Source: Paenibacillus antibioticophila
GTDB lineage: Bacteria; Bacillota; Bacilli; Paenibacillales; Paenibacillaceae
Length of the DNA: 64,000 nt
Assembly: GCF_000455265.1 (NCBI RefSeq)
Contig: NZ_HG005139.1
Location: forward strand, 2,387,480-2,451,479
Reading direction: 5' to 3'
In this document: in pieces, positions 16,207 to 25,187 of the stretch
Numbering within the stretch: position 1 is the stretch's first letter
Layout: each line of letters opens with the position of its first letter
The notes under the pieces: model-generated
Database searches by the model: none
Seen by the model: the letters and a program-made list of their open reading frames with translations, nothing else
What the model was told of the DNA's origin: nothing
Position numbers and translations under genes: made by a program

Positions 16207-17190
16207 CTAACTCCCGTTTCCCCCGCTTGCAGATGTTGAAGCTGATCCGCTCGCAGCCTGCAGCGACTCTCTCAATTGCTGGACGTCCAGCATAGGCGGC
16301 TTCCCGAACATGCGAGCGTACTCGCGGCTGAATTGCGACGGACTCTCGTAGCCCACCCGGAAGGCGGCATCCGCCACCTGGGTTCCCTCCGCCAGCATTA
16401 AACGTCTGGCTTCGTGCAAGCGAACCGATTTCTGATATTGCAGCGGACTAAATGCGGTAACCTGCTTAAAATGTTTGTGAAATGCAGATACGCTCATATT
16501 TACCGACTTAGCTAACTGTTCTACGGTCAACATGCGGTCGTATTGCCGGTTTATAATGCGGATTGCTTGAGCGATATTGTAAGCATGGCTGCCATGGATA
16601 CCAAACTGTTCAAGGCTGCCTGATGGCTGATCCTGAACGATACGATACAGAATTTCACGTATAATCAACGGCTCCAGTACAGGTATATCGCCCGGTGTAT
16701 CCAGCAGACCTACCAGCCGGACGACGGCATTCAGCAACGCCGAAGAGGTTTGTTGCACCGAGAGTCCCCGATGGCTTTCCACTCGGGAAGCCTCCTCGCG
16801 AGCGGAACGGAGCGAAGCCGCTTGCATGGCAATCTCCACAATCATCTCGGGCTTAAAGCACAGCTTCAACCCTAAATACGGAACCGAGGGCGACGCTTCA
16901 ACAATACTGCTTGCTACAGGCAACTGTACAGAGGTAAGGAAGTACGCCGAGGAATCATACCGATAGATTTGACCCGCGAGTGTGGACAGCTTGGCTCCTT
17001 GCGCCACAATACAAACCGAGGGCTTGTAGACCGACTCAAAGGGGGCCGACGGCTGCACTGCGTGCATTAGTGACAAGGAAGGAATCGCCGTCTGATACGT
17101 TCCAGCAGCCGGAGCATGGCGGTACAACAGATGTGTTAACTGCTGTAACGCTTCCGTTCTGGATTGTGCTTCATCCGCTATCTGTTTCAT
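16207..17190 (-). CDS. AraC family transcriptional regulator (PF06719-type N-terminus)
   Basis: About 327 aa. Residues roughly 35-190 form the cupin-like ligand domain typical of AraC regulators that begin with a PSLSLMHAVQPS-type segment (KPSVCIVAQGAK and YFLTSVQLPV are hallmark strings). The C-terminal double helix-turn-helix (about 210-305) has MLTVEQLAKSVNMSVSAFHKHF and DAAFRVGYESPSQFSREYARMFG. It diverges from an SDR gene with 180 bp between the starts; regulators of this type usually control the divergent oxidoreductase. Both belong to the block inserted between rsmB and rlmN. The inducer is unknown. The frame also has a TTG one codon earlier. Confidence 0.88.
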   Translation of the reverse strand: MKQIADEAQSRTEALQQLTHLLYRHAPAAGTYQTAIPSLSLMHAVQPSAPFESVYKPSVCIVAQGAKLSTLAGQIYRYDSSAYFLTSVQLPVASSIVEASPSVPYLGLKLCFKPEMIVEIAMQAASLRSAREEASRVESHRGLSVQQTSSALLNAVVRLVGLLDTPGDIPVLEPLIIREILYRIVQDQPSGSLEQFGIHGSHAYNIAQAIRIINRQYDRMLTVEQLAKSVNMSVSAFHKHFKQVTAFSPLQYQKSVRLHEARRLMLAEGTQVADAAFRVGYESPSQFSREYARMFGKPPMLDVQQLRESLQAASGSASTSASGGNGS

Positions 17191-17374
17191 CAAGGGGCTC
17201 CTTTGCTACCGTATTTATTCGTTGTTTTATTATAGAAGTGTGAAAGAGGATTAGGCAAGAACGGAAGATGAATGAGCTAACAGGCAGCCCTTCGCTCTGG
17301 TTATAATCATCTCACAAGGGCCCGGAAGGCATATCTAAGCTTGGCCTTAATTATCGAAGCGGAGGAGAAGGACT

Positions 17375-18106
17375 ATGCATGGAAAAGTAGCTATCATCAC
17401 CGGGGCCTCACGGGGCATCGGGAGACAAACAGCCATTCAACTCGCCCAGGCGGGGGCGAAGGTCGTGATCAATTATTCAACCCGGCAGGAAGAGGCGGAA
17501 GAAGTGGTGAAGGGCATCGTAGAAAGCGGCGGCGAAGCCCTGGCCATTCAGGCTGACCTCAGTCAAGTTAATCAGGTGGAGGCATTATTCGCAGAGACCA
17601 TAGGCCGGTTCGGCCGCGTGGACATTCTGGTTAATAACGGCGGGATCATGAACAACTACCCTCTTGAGGAGGTTACGGAAGAGATTTTCGACCGCCATTT
17701 CTCTATTAATGTAAAAGGAACCTATTTTGCTTGCCAGCAAGCTATGAAGCATATGGCGCCGGGCGGAGCTATCGTGAATTTCTCCACCTCTGTATCCGGT
17801 GCGATGCTGCCAACTTACAGCGTCTACGCAGCCACCAAAGGAGCCGTCGAGCAACTGACACGGCAACTGGCGAAGGAGTTCGGACCGCGGAATATTACAA
17901 TTAACTGTATCGCCCCAGGTCAAGTAGCTACGGAGCTGTTCCTGACCGGAAAATCTCCGGAGCAAATCGAAGCCTTTACGCGGATGAACGCCTTTGGCCG
18001 ACTGGGTGAGCCCGAAGATATCGCCAGCGCTATCGAACTGCTTGTCAGCGACAAGGCCCGCTGGATCACGGGGCAGACCTTGAGAGTCAACGGCGGGTTC
18101 AATTAA
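17375..18106 (+). CDS. SDR family NAD(P)-dependent oxidoreductase
   Basis: Classical short-chain dehydrogenase of 243 aa. The nucleotide-binding TGASRGIG motif is at residues about 9-16, NNGG at about 87-90, catalytic Ser in NFSTSVSGA, and YAATK holds the catalytic Tyr and Lys at about 150-154. The C-terminal PGQVATELF and WITGQTLRVNGGF motifs are typical. NYSTRQEEA after beta-2 (an Arg rather than an Asp) suggests NADP(H) preference, which is inference. GGAGAAGG precedes the ATG. Its substrate cannot be told; many relatives are glucose or 3-oxoacyl dehydrogenases. It is probably controlled by the divergent AraC gene. Confidence 0.9.
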   Translation: MHGKVAIITGASRGIGRQTAIQLAQAGAKVVINYSTRQEEAEEVVKGIVESGGEALAIQADLSQVNQVEALFAETIGRFGRVDILVNNGGIMNNYPLEEVTEEIFDRHFSINVKGTYFACQQAMKHMAPGGAIVNFSTSVSGAMLPTYSVYAATKGAVEQLTRQLAKEFGPRNITINCIAPGQVATELFLTGKSPEQIEAFTRMNAFGRLGEPEDIASAIELLVSDKARWITGQTLRVNGGFN

Positions 18107-18162
18107 AGGAATTTTTAACAGAGCAGCAGGTCGATTTGCCGGGTTGGTATACGAACGAAAAT

Positions 18163-18212
18163 AGAGCGAGCCAGAAGTCTGTAAGAACCGACTTTCTGGC
18201 TCGCTCGATTTT
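18163..18212 (+). terminator. Terminator of the SDR gene
   Basis: GAGCGAGCCAGAAGTC (18164-18179) pairs with GACTTTCTGGCTCGCTC (18190-18206), with a 10-nt loop, and is followed by GATTTT. Confidence 0.85.
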
Positions 18213-18256
18213 ACATAGCACATAATTATATTGTCCCTATCCACAATCCACAGATG

Positions 18257-18928
18257 TCAATTACGGGAGAGCTTCAAATCGGCTTTGTTGGAGAGCCTCT
18301 TGAACCACTGGTGCAGGAGGAACATAACTATCGTGACGGCAAGGCAGGACCAGAAATTAATTGGAACAGTCCAGATGCCCTTGAACACAATGGTTGAATA
18401 GACATACCCGCCAATCGCTATGAGATAGACCCCAATGCCAAGAATAAACCAGGTTTTGGTGCCAAATATGGAAGCTTTAAGGGCGTATAGCACAACAAGG
18501 ATGGTAATCCCTGATAGGCCAATAATGACCACAAAGGGCAGCAAGCTAATGCTTTCCGTTTTGAGTGAAGGAATGAAATAAGAGAGCAGTTGAACAACTG
18601 TATAGACCGCAAAAAGGGTTGAAAACAAAAGGGTTGTGTATCTCAATATATCCAGCAGCCAGGACTGCTTGCTTTGCCGGGGAATATCGGCAATTAAGGC
18701 ATCGCAATAGGCATGCAGATCGTCGCCGAAAACATCCTGTGCGGATTTTCCATGCTGTTGAGCTTCAATCAGATGTTCCAATAGCTCCAGCAAGATGCTT
18801 TCCGTTGCATACTCAGAGCGGGCATTTAATCGAATGTATATCATGGCGTCTTCATACACCTTCAGGTTTTCTTTATTCAGAAGTTCACGTCGTTCATTGT
18901 TGCGTTTAATCATTTCAGTTGTGTTCAT
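18257..18928 (-). CDS. DUF1129-like membrane protein, PadR partner
   Basis: A 223-aa protein with a soluble helical N-terminus (about 1-90) and four predicted membrane segments. These are near 92-115 (YTTLLFSTLFAVYTVVQLL), 125-148, 155-178 and 185-208, ending in a basic tail (WFKRLSNKADLKLSRN). This layout resembles DUF1129/DUF1700 proteins, which are commonly encoded next to PadR regulators. It overlaps the padR gene by 14 bp, so the pair is translationally coupled. Its biochemical role is not known; a link to membrane stress is inference. Confidence 0.65.
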   Translation of the reverse strand: MNTTEMIKRNNERRELLNKENLKVYEDAMIYIRLNARSEYATESILLELLEHLIEAQQHGKSAQDVFGDDLHAYCDALIADIPRQSKQSWLLDILRYTTLLFSTLFAVYTVVQLLSYFIPSLKTESISLLPFVVIIGLSGITILVVLYALKASIFGTKTWFILGIGVYLIAIGGYVYSTIVFKGIWTVPINFWSCLAVTIVMFLLHQWFKRLSNKADLKLSRN

Positions 18929-19250
18929 CGCGTTTCCTCCTTAAATAAGTGATGGCCTGGGACAACTGAGCCCAGCTTTCGTCAAACAGTTGCAAGGCCT
19001 GTTCTCCTTGCTCAGTAAGATGATAGTACTTGCGGTCTGGTCCACTTGCCGAAGGCTTCATGGTGCCCTCGATCAGCCCATTTTTCTGCATACGCAGCAG
19101 CAACGGATAAATACTGCCTTCCTTGACCATGACCAATCCTGCTTCATGCAGCTTCTCACTTAATTCATACCCGTATACTTCCTTTTCTGAAATAATAGCA
19201 AGCATGCAGCCCTCAAGCAGCCCTTTCAGCATCTGGCTCTGACTATCCAA
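18915..19250 (-). CDS. PadR family transcriptional regulator
   Basis: 111 aa. The winged-helix motif is clear: MLKGLLEGCMLAIISEKEVYGYEL, then EGSIYPLLLRMQKNGLIEG and the wing KYYHLTEQGEQAL. It lacks the large C-terminal Vir_act_alpha domain, so it is the short PadR-s2 type. The start is a TTG at 19250, with AAGGGG about 11 bp away. It heads a two-gene unit with a membrane protein; three near-identical 11-bp motifs upstream (19274-19367) are likely its autoregulatory operators. Confidence 0.88.
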   Translation of the reverse strand: MDSQSQMLKGLLEGCMLAIISEKEVYGYELSEKLHEAGLVMVKEGSIYPLLLRMQKNGLIEGTMKPSASGPDRKYYHLTEQGEQALQLFDESWAQLSQAITYLRRKRDEHN

Positions 19251-19273
19251 CTTCCGATTCCCCTTTCTCTATA

Positions 19274-19371
19274 TTGCAATGCAAGATACCTTGGCGCAAA
19301 AGCACACTATATTGCATTACAAGTTAGATAATAAGTGAAGTGTAACATACACTACTTTGCAATGCAAGTTA
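19274..19371. promoter_or_regulatory. Three repeated operator-like sites upstream of padR
   Basis: TTGCAATGCAA (19274-19284), TTGCATTACAA (19312-19322) and TTGCAATGCAA (19357-19367) are near-palindromic, and each is followed by a short conserved GTTA or GATA. They lie 24-121 bp before the padR start, where a PadR repressor would bind its own promoter. Confidence 0.6.
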
Positions 19372-19431
19372 GCGGTGGGATAATTTAAGGGTAGTGCAAC
19401 CTCATTATTTTCACCGAATACCGGCCGCACA

Positions 19432-19475
19432 AGAAAAGCCAGGCCTCCCGAAAACGGCAGAGGCCTGGCCCTGTT
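19432..19475 (-). terminator. Terminator of the yicC-to-rsmB operon
   Basis: GCCAGGCCTC (19438-19447) and GAGGCCTGGC (19460-19469) form a perfect 10-bp stem, followed on the minus strand by TTTTCTT. It lies about 50 bp past the rsmB stop and shows that the conserved operon now ends here. Confidence 0.85.
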
Positions 19476-19522
19476 TTCCTTGCTTTAGAATTGTGGCGGC
19501 TTATTTCGCTACTCTGTTACCG

Positions 19523-20917
19523 TCACGCTTGATCATGCTTCTTGCGTAACCGTGCGATATAGAAACCGTCGGAATGAGCATCCTGAGGCAGGATTTGCAA
19601 GCCGATGCTCCCACGCGCCGATGCCGCAGCCAGCGGCTCAGTCTCCCAGGCTGACGGCTTGTCTGCAGCCAATTCGAACTCTGGATGGCGGCTTAAAAAG
19701 TTGCTCACCATCTCCACATTTTCACGCGGCTCAATCGTACAGGTGCTGTAGACCAGCAGGCCGCCCGGTTTAAGCAAGTCTCCAGCCGTGTCGAGCAACG
19801 TACGTTGAATGCCGGCAATTTCTGCAATATCGCCAGCCGTCTTGGCCCATTTCAAGTCCGGCTTGCGGCGAATCACACCGAGTCCGGAGCAAGGGGCATC
19901 CAATAAGATGCGGTCAAAGGAATTCTGCTCCAAGCGCTCACCCAGCTTCGAAGCGTCTCCCGTCGAAATATCGATATTGGTCAGACCCAGACGGTTCGCT
20001 TGATCCTCGACTAGCTTCGCCTTATGCGGATGGATGTCGTTGGCCAGCACCAGGCCGCTGCCCTGCATGATCTCGGCGATATGACAGGTTTTCCCTCCAG
20101 GAGCTGCGCAGCAATCCAGCACGGACATGCCTGGCTCCGGATCTAGCGCTTCGGCCACCAGCACAGAGCTTTCGTCCTGTACAGAAATCAAACCCTCCCG
20201 ATACCAGGGAGTGAGGGCCATATTGCCCCCGCCGCCCTCCACTACGATTCCGTCTTGGGAAAGCTTGGATGGAGCGGCCGACAGCCCTTGTTCCTTTAGC
20301 AATCGCAGCATGTCTTCCCGGCTTGTCTTCGCCCGGTTCACGCGAATACTGATCGAAGGCGGCTCGTTATTGGCCCGGCAAATTGCCTCCGCCGTTTGTT
20401 CGCCATACTGCTCCAGTAAGCGTGCCACCAGCCATTCCGGGTGAGAATGCTCCAGGGCGATGCGCTGAACAGGGCGAAGTCCCTCCGGCAGCTTCAACTC
20501 CTCCTTACGGCGGAGTACGTTGCGGAGCACTCCGTTAACCATACCCGAGATACCTTGATGGCCTCGCTTCTTCGCCAGGTTCACCGCCTCGTTGACTACG
20601 GCGTGCGGGGGAATACGATCAAGATAATAAAGCTGATAGAAGCTCATCCGCAGCAAATTGCGGACCCAGGGGGCCAACTTCCCCATCCCCTTGGTCACAA
20701 ACGGCTCCAGCAAGAAATCAATCGTGTTAAGCCGCTGAATTGTCCCATAAACCAGTTCTGTAGCTAGCCCCGCATCAGGCCCGGAAAGGCCGGATTTCTG
20801 CAACGCCCCATTGAGCAGCAAGTTGCTGTATGCCCCCTCCTGTTCCACGGCGGTCAGCACTTGCAGCGCTACACTTCGGGACGTGGATTTGGCCGGACTG
20901 CGCCCGCCGCTGCTCAT
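19523..20917 (-). CDS. rsmB: 16S rRNA (cytosine-967-C5)-methyltransferase RsmB
   Basis: 464 aa from the chosen start. An N-terminal NusB-like domain (about 10-140; SRSVALQVLTAVEQEG, ATELVYGTIQR) is followed by a Rossmann methyltransferase. That part shows the SAM site VLDCCAAPGGKTCHIAE, and the motif IV and VI cysteines appear in DAPCSGLGVIRRKPDLKW and [25 protein letters not shown] at 20917 overlaps the fmt stop as ATGA, so I prefer it to the frame opening at 21010. It is the last gene of the operon starting at yicC. Confidence 0.95.
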   Translation of the reverse strand: MSSGGRSPAKSTSRSVALQVLTAVEQEGAYSNLLLNGALQKSGLSGPDAGLATELVYGTIQRLNTIDFLLEPFVTKGMGKLAPWVRNLLRMSFYQLYYLDRIPPHAVVNEAVNLAKKRGHQGISGMVNGVLRNVLRRKEELKLPEGLRPVQRIALEHSHPEWLVARLLEQYGEQTAEAICRANNEPPSISIRVNRAKTSREDMLRLLKEQGLSAAPSKLSQDGIVVEGGGGNMALTPWYREGLISVQDESSVLVAEALDPEPGMSVLDCCAAPGGKTCHIAEIMQGSGLVLANDIHPHKAKLVEDQANRLGLTNIDISTGDASKLGERLEQNSFDRILLDAPCSGLGVIRRKPDLKWAKTAGDIAEIAGIQRTLLDTAGDLLKPGGLLVYSTCTIEPRENVEMVSNFLSRHPEFELAADKPSAWETEPLAAASARGSIGLQILPQDAHSDGFYIARLRKKHDQA

Positions 20918-21900
20918 GATAGAACCGTCCCTGGCTTCATAACCCCGCCGCGGATGAACTCTTCCGCTTCCATCGCCTTCTTGCCGGCAGGCTGAACCCG
21001 TGTCAGCCATACCGAGCCGTCCCCGGTTTTCACTTCAATGCCTTGCGGTGAGAGGCTTAGCACGGTACCAGGAGCTTGCCCGCCACCATTACCGGCAACT
21101 GTCCCTTCCGCGTTCCCGTATTCTGCATCAGGCTTGGCAACCGCCCAGATCTTGAACACCTCGCCGTTCCAGGTCGTAAATCCACCGGCAAAGGGAACCA
21201 ACCCCCGTACGCGATCATAAATGGCACGCGAACTGGCTGACCAGTCAATTCGCTCATCCTCACGCGTCAAGTTGGACGCATAGGTTGATTCCTCGTCATT
21301 TTGCGGAATGCGGTCAGACGTTCCTGCCAAAATGGATGGCAGCTGCTCCACCAACAGCTTAGCCCCGGCTTCGCTCAGCTTCTCAAACAGCATGCCCGAG
21401 GTATCCTCGTCTTCGATCGGGACAACAGCTCTTGCGATCATATCGCCCGTGTCCAGGCCCTCCGCCATATACATCAGCGTAATGCCCGTTTCCTTCTCGC
21501 CGTTGATAATGGCGCGCTGGATCGGCGCCCCTCCGCGATATTTGGGCAGCAGCGAGCCGTGTACGTTCAGACAGCCGAATCGCGGCAAATCCAGCACCGA
21601 CTTGGGCAAAATCTGACCATAAGCCGCTGTCACGATCAAATCCGGCGCCAGCGCAGCCACCTCCGCTACCGCTTCCGGAGCGCGAAGCCGCTGCGGCTGC
21701 AATACCTGGAGGCCATGACGCAGAGCCGCTTCCTTGACCGGAGTCGGCGTAAGCACCTTCTTCCGCCCTTGCGGGCGGTCAGGCTGGGTGACTACCCCGA
21801 CGATCTTGTAGCCGGCGGAGATGAGCGCCTCCAGAGACGGAACTGCGAAGTCAGGGGTTCCCATAAATAAAATGCTTATTGATGAAGTTGTCTGGCTCAC
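20914..21900 (-). CDS. fmt: Methionyl-tRNA formyltransferase
   Basis: Formylates initiator Met-tRNA with 10-formyl-THF; 328 aa. The formyltransferase domain (about 1-210) has [15 protein letters not shown], the catalytic region [21 protein letters not shown] (Asn and His), and LDTGDMIA (Asp). The C-terminal tRNA-binding OB domain follows. Its ATG overlaps the def stop as ATGA and its own stop overlaps rsmB, so def-fmt-rsmB are coupled. Because def is frameshifted in this sequence, translation arriving at fmt by coupling would be disturbed. Confidence 0.96.
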   Translation of the reverse strand: MSQTTSSISILFMGTPDFAVPSLEALISAGYKIVGVVTQPDRPQGRKKVLTPTPVKEAALRHGLQVLQPQRLRAPEAVAEVAALAPDLIVTAAYGQILPKSVLDLPRFGCLNVHGSLLPKYRGGAPIQRAIINGEKETGITLMYMAEGLDTGDMIARAVVPIEDEDTSGMLFEKLSEAGAKLLVEQLPSILAGTSDRIPQNDEESTYASNLTREDERIDWSASSRAIYDRVRGLVPFAGGFTTWNGEVFKIWAVAKPDAEYGNAEGTVAGNGGGQAPGTVLSLSPQGIEVKTGDGSVWLTRVQPAGKKAMEAEEFIRGGVMKPGTVLS

Positions 21901-22393
21901 GCTTCCGCCTCCTCTTCGTTCTCTTCCTCCTGGTCCGTAATTTCGTAGACACGTTCAGCAAGCGAGGTATACAATACCCCGTTCAAATGGTCAATCTCGT
22001 GTAAAAATGCTCTGGCAAGCAGATCCGTACCCGTATAGGTCACTCTTTTGCCATTGCGGTCCAGGCCTTTTACGGTCACCGTCTGTGCACGTCGGACATC
22101 CCCGCGAAAGCCCGGGATGCTGAGACAGCCTTCCGGTCCGAATTGCTCGCCCTCTGCGGAGACCACTTCCGGATTAATCAACTCGATCAGCCCATGATCG
22201 TCTCCCACTCAACCACAATCAGCCGTTTCAATACACCGATTTGCGGGGCGGCCAGCCCGACTCCATCCGCCTCATACATGGTATCGGCCATATCGGTAAG
22301 CAGCTTCTTCACCCTTGGTGTAACCCGGTCTACCTTTTCCGCTACCTGGTGCAGCACTTCATTCGGCTCAAGCACTATTTTTCTGACTGCCAT
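21897..22393 (-). pseudogene. def: Peptide deformylase, interrupted by a -1 frameshift
   Basis: The first frame (22393 to about 22208) encodes MAVRKIVLEPNEVL to LKRLIVVE with motif 1 (GVGLAAPQIG). The second frame (from about 22208) continues [14 protein letters not shown] with motif 2 (EGCLSIPG) and the zinc motif 3 (HEIDH), ending at 21897. Bacillus Def reads VVEIGDDRG at the junction, so a single G is missing in GAGTGGGAG near 22205-22210. The first frame then hits a stop after WETIMG. All catalytic motifs are intact on both sides, there is no classical slippery heptamer, and the reading suggests either a sequencing error or a very recent mutation. If it is real, another deformylase must serve the cell. 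Confidence 0.85.
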
Positions 22394-22447
22394 TTAGGTC
22401 ACCATCTTTCTCGATAAGTTATAAGTTGAATAATGGTTATACGTGCT

Positions 22448-22580
22448 GGGGCAACGTGTGAAGTGTACTTACGATCGCTGTTGTTCGCGGATTTCTTGAA
22501 TGAATCAAACCATTTCAGGGTAGAATTCCACTCACAAAGGCGAACGCTCTGCTTCTTCAGTACACTTCACACTTATGCCC
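22448..22580 (+). repeat. Short inverted-repeat element, copy A
   Basis: 133 bp bounded by GGGGCAACGTGTGAAGTGTACT and the inverted AGTACACTTCACACTTATGCCC. The interior has TTACGATCGCTGTT and CCACTCACAAAGGCGAACGCT, shared with copies B (35023-35157) and C (37592-37724). It fills the gap between priA and def. Confidence 0.8.
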
Positions 22581-22637
22581 TAATACGTTTTAATTAGTTC
22601 AACTTATATAAATCGCTCATGTTATATATATTTATGA

Positions 22638-25187
22638 TTACATCAGCATTTGCGGATCCACATCGATACTGATTTGCAGCGAAGCATCCTTCAGCTGGCC
22701 CAGCATCGCCTCCGCCATCTCCTTCACCAACGCAACTGCATCCAGGTCACCGCGGTATTTCACCATGCATTGGAAGCGGTAGCGGTTCTTGATGCGCGGA
22801 ATCGGCGAAGCAACCGGCCCCAGAATATCCAGCGCCTCCGCAGAAAGGCGATCGAGGCTGCCGAACCAGCCAAGCCTCTGCGCCTTCAAGCGCAAGTCCC
22901 CGGCGAAATTCTCTGCCATTCGCAGCAGCAGCGGCAGCTTCTCATGAGACATCGTCACCAGAATAAGCCGGCTGTACGGCGGATAATGCAGCGTCCTGCG
23001 GTGCTTAAGCTCCTCGCGAACATACGAAGCATAATCATGCCCGCTTGCATGGACAATCGAATAATGCTCCGGCATATAGGTCTGGATGAATACTTCGCCC
23101 GGAAGCTGATGGCGGCCAGCGCGTCCGGCTACTTGGGTCAGGAGCTGGAACGTCTTTTCTGCCGAGCGGAAATCAGGAAAATTAAGAGCCGTATCGGCTG
23201 CGATTACACCCACGAGAGTCACGTCAGGAAAATCAAGTCCCTTGGCGACCATCTGCGTGCCGAGCAGCACATCTCCCTTTTTCTCCCGAAACGTCTGGAG
23301 CAGGCGTTCATGCGAGCCCTTCTCGGTTGTGGTGTCCACATCCATTCGAATCACCCGTATCCCGGGGAATAGCTTGGCAAGCTCCGCCTCAACCCGTTGG
23401 GTACCCGTTCCGAAATACCGGATATGCTCGCTTCCGCACTCCGGACATACGGCCGGCGCAGGTGCTGCGTACCCGCAATAATGACAACGCAAATTGTTCG
23501 ACTTCTGATGATAGGTCAGCGAAATATCGCATTCCGGGCATCCGGCGACATAGCCGCAGGTACGGCACATCACAAAGGTAGAATGCCCTCTCCGGTTCAG
23601 AAACAGTACGGTCTGCTCGCCCTTTTCAAGCCTGGAGGCAATCCCTGCATGCAGCGCCCGGCTAAACATCGAGCGATTGCCATCCTTCAATTCTTCACGC
23701 ATATCGACAACCCGAACCTCCGGCAGTCTGCTTCCGGATGGCCGCTGCTTCATCTCCAGCAGCAACGGGGCGAACAGATCGTCGGATTGTGAGCGCGCTG
23801 CATAATAGCTCTCAAGCGACGGCGTAGCGGAGCCAAGAATAACGGCGGCTCCATGCTGTCTGGCACGGCGAACCGCCACATCTCGGGCATGATACTTCGG
23901 CGTCTCCTCCTGTTTATAGGAGGTCTCATGCTCCTCATCAATCACAATCAGTCCAAGCTCGGAAAAAGGAGCAAAGATCGCGGACCGCGCTCCGATCGCG
24001 ACCTGTACTCTCCCTTCCCTGATTTTACGCCATTCATCATAGCGTTCACCTGTAGACAAGCGGCTGTGCATTACAGCCACCTTGCCGCCAAAGCGTCCCT
24101 TAAAGCGCTCCACCATTTGCGGTGTGAGCGATATTTCCGGAACAAGCACGATAGCTTGTCTATCCTGAGCAATACAGCGTTCGATCGTCTGCAGGTACAC
24201 CTCGGTCTTGCCGCTTCCGGTTACACCGTGCAACAGGAATACGCCATACTCCCTGGCATCCAGCGCCTCGCTTACCTTATGGTACACCTGCTCTTGTTCC
24301 GGCGTTCGTTCCAGCGCTTCCGTTCCCTTGAATCTGCGGCCTGCGTAAGGATCGCGGAATACCTCCCTGTCCTCAATAACGACATAGCCTTTCTCAGCAA
24401 GCTTGTTTACAGTTCCCGCGGTAACGCGCAGCTCGGACAGTACCTCCTGCAAGGACAGAGTAATCCCTGCCTCCACCAGAAACTGCAGCACTTCCTTTTG
24501 CCTGCGGGCCTGCGTGCTGAAGGACGCCAAGGCAGCTACTGACGCTTCTCCGGTCACAGCTGCTGTTACAGTCTTCACGGTCTTCTTCCGGATCTTGTCT
24601 TTGATCATCTGGCTTTCGGTAAGCAGGCCGCGTCCGATCAAGCCTTTGATCTCGGCCGCTCGCTCAGGATAACGCTTGCTTAGATGCTCCAGCGTTGTCT
24701 GTCCTGCCGAAGCAACGTAATCCATGATTTCCCGTTCCTCGCCGCTTAACAGAGAGAGCAGTGCCTGATTGGCGTTAACACCGGACTCCGCTTTAACAGT
24801 CTCGGCTTCGGAAGCAGCGGTCTCTGCCACCGATACCATTACTTCCGCCCTGCCCTTTAATGCTGTAGGAATCATCGCTTGAAGCACCGCGATCTTGCTG
24901 CATGCATATTTTCCGCTCATCCAATAGGCAAGCTCCACCAGATCCTGCGGCAGCGGCGGCGTCAGGTCCAGCAGTTCCTGGATCGCTTTCATCCGCTTCG
25001 GATCCATTTCCGATTCCGTGTGAAGGGAGACGACAAACCCTTGCACCGTCCTCCGCCCAAATGGAACGCCAACTCTGCTTCCTACCTCGATCCAGTGGCT
25101 CATGCTTTCCGGAATTAAATAATCAAAAGGCCGATCGGTCTCCCGGCTCGGCACGTCAACAATTACTTTAGCCACGGTATAAGTCAT
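22638..25187 (-). CDS. priA: Primosomal replication restart helicase PriA
   Basis: Restarts stalled forks by loading the replicative helicase; 849 aa. An N-terminal DNA-binding region (about 1-200) precedes the SF2 core with Walker A GVTGSGKTE and the DEEH box. The zinc module CRTCGYVAGCPECD...CHYCGYAAPAPAVCPEC supplies eight cysteines. ILGTQMVAKGLDFP and QVAGRAGRH are motifs V and VI. It is longer than the usual 730-810 aa because of a variable Ala/Glu-rich linker near residues 125-165 (SETAASEAETVKAESG type). Its start overlaps coaBC by 4 bp. Confidence 0.96.
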   Translation of the reverse strand: MTYTVAKVIVDVPSRETDRPFDYLIPESMSHWIEVGSRVGVPFGRRTVQGFVVSLHTESEMDPKRMKAIQELLDLTPPLPQDLVELAYWMSGKYACSKIAVLQAMIPTALKGRAEVMVSVAETAASEAETVKAESGVNANQALLSLLSGEEREIMDYVASAGQTTLEHLSKRYPERAAEIKGLIGRGLLTESQMIKDKIRKKTVKTVTAAVTGEASVAALASFSTQARRQKEVLQFLVEAGITLSLQEVLSELRVTAGTVNKLAEKGYVVIEDREVFRDPYAGRRFKGTEALERTPEQEQVYHKVSEALDAREYGVFLLHGVTGSGKTEVYLQTIERCIAQDRQAIVLVPEISLTPQMVERFKGRFGGKVAVMHSRLSTGERYDEWRKIREGRVQVAIGARSAIFAPFSELGLIVIDEEHETSYKQEETPKYHARDVAVRRARQHGAAVILGSATPSLESYYAARSQSDDLFAPLLLEMKQRPSGSRLPEVRVVDMREELKDGNRSMFSRALHAGIASRLEKGEQTVLFLNRRGHSTFVMCRTCGYVAGCPECDISLTYHQKSNNLRCHYCGYAAPAPAVCPECGSEHIRYFGTGTQRVEAELAKLFPGIRVIRMDVDTTTEKGSHERLLQTFREKKGDVLLGTQMVAKGLDFPDVTLVGVIAADTALNFPDFRSAEKTFQLLTQVAGRAGRHQLPGEVFIQTYMPEHYSIVHASGHDYASYVREELKHRRTLHYPPYSRLILVTMSHEKLPLLLRMAENFAGDLRLKAQRLGWFGSLDRLSAEALDILGPVASPIPRIKNRYRFQCMVKYRGDLDAVALVKEMAEAMLGQLKDASLQISIDVDPQMLM

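Noticed and set aside
22187-22208. Programmed frameshift in def
   Set aside because: No X-XXY-YYZ slippery site, internal Shine-Dalgarno or downstream pseudoknot was seen, so a mutation or sequencing error is more likely.
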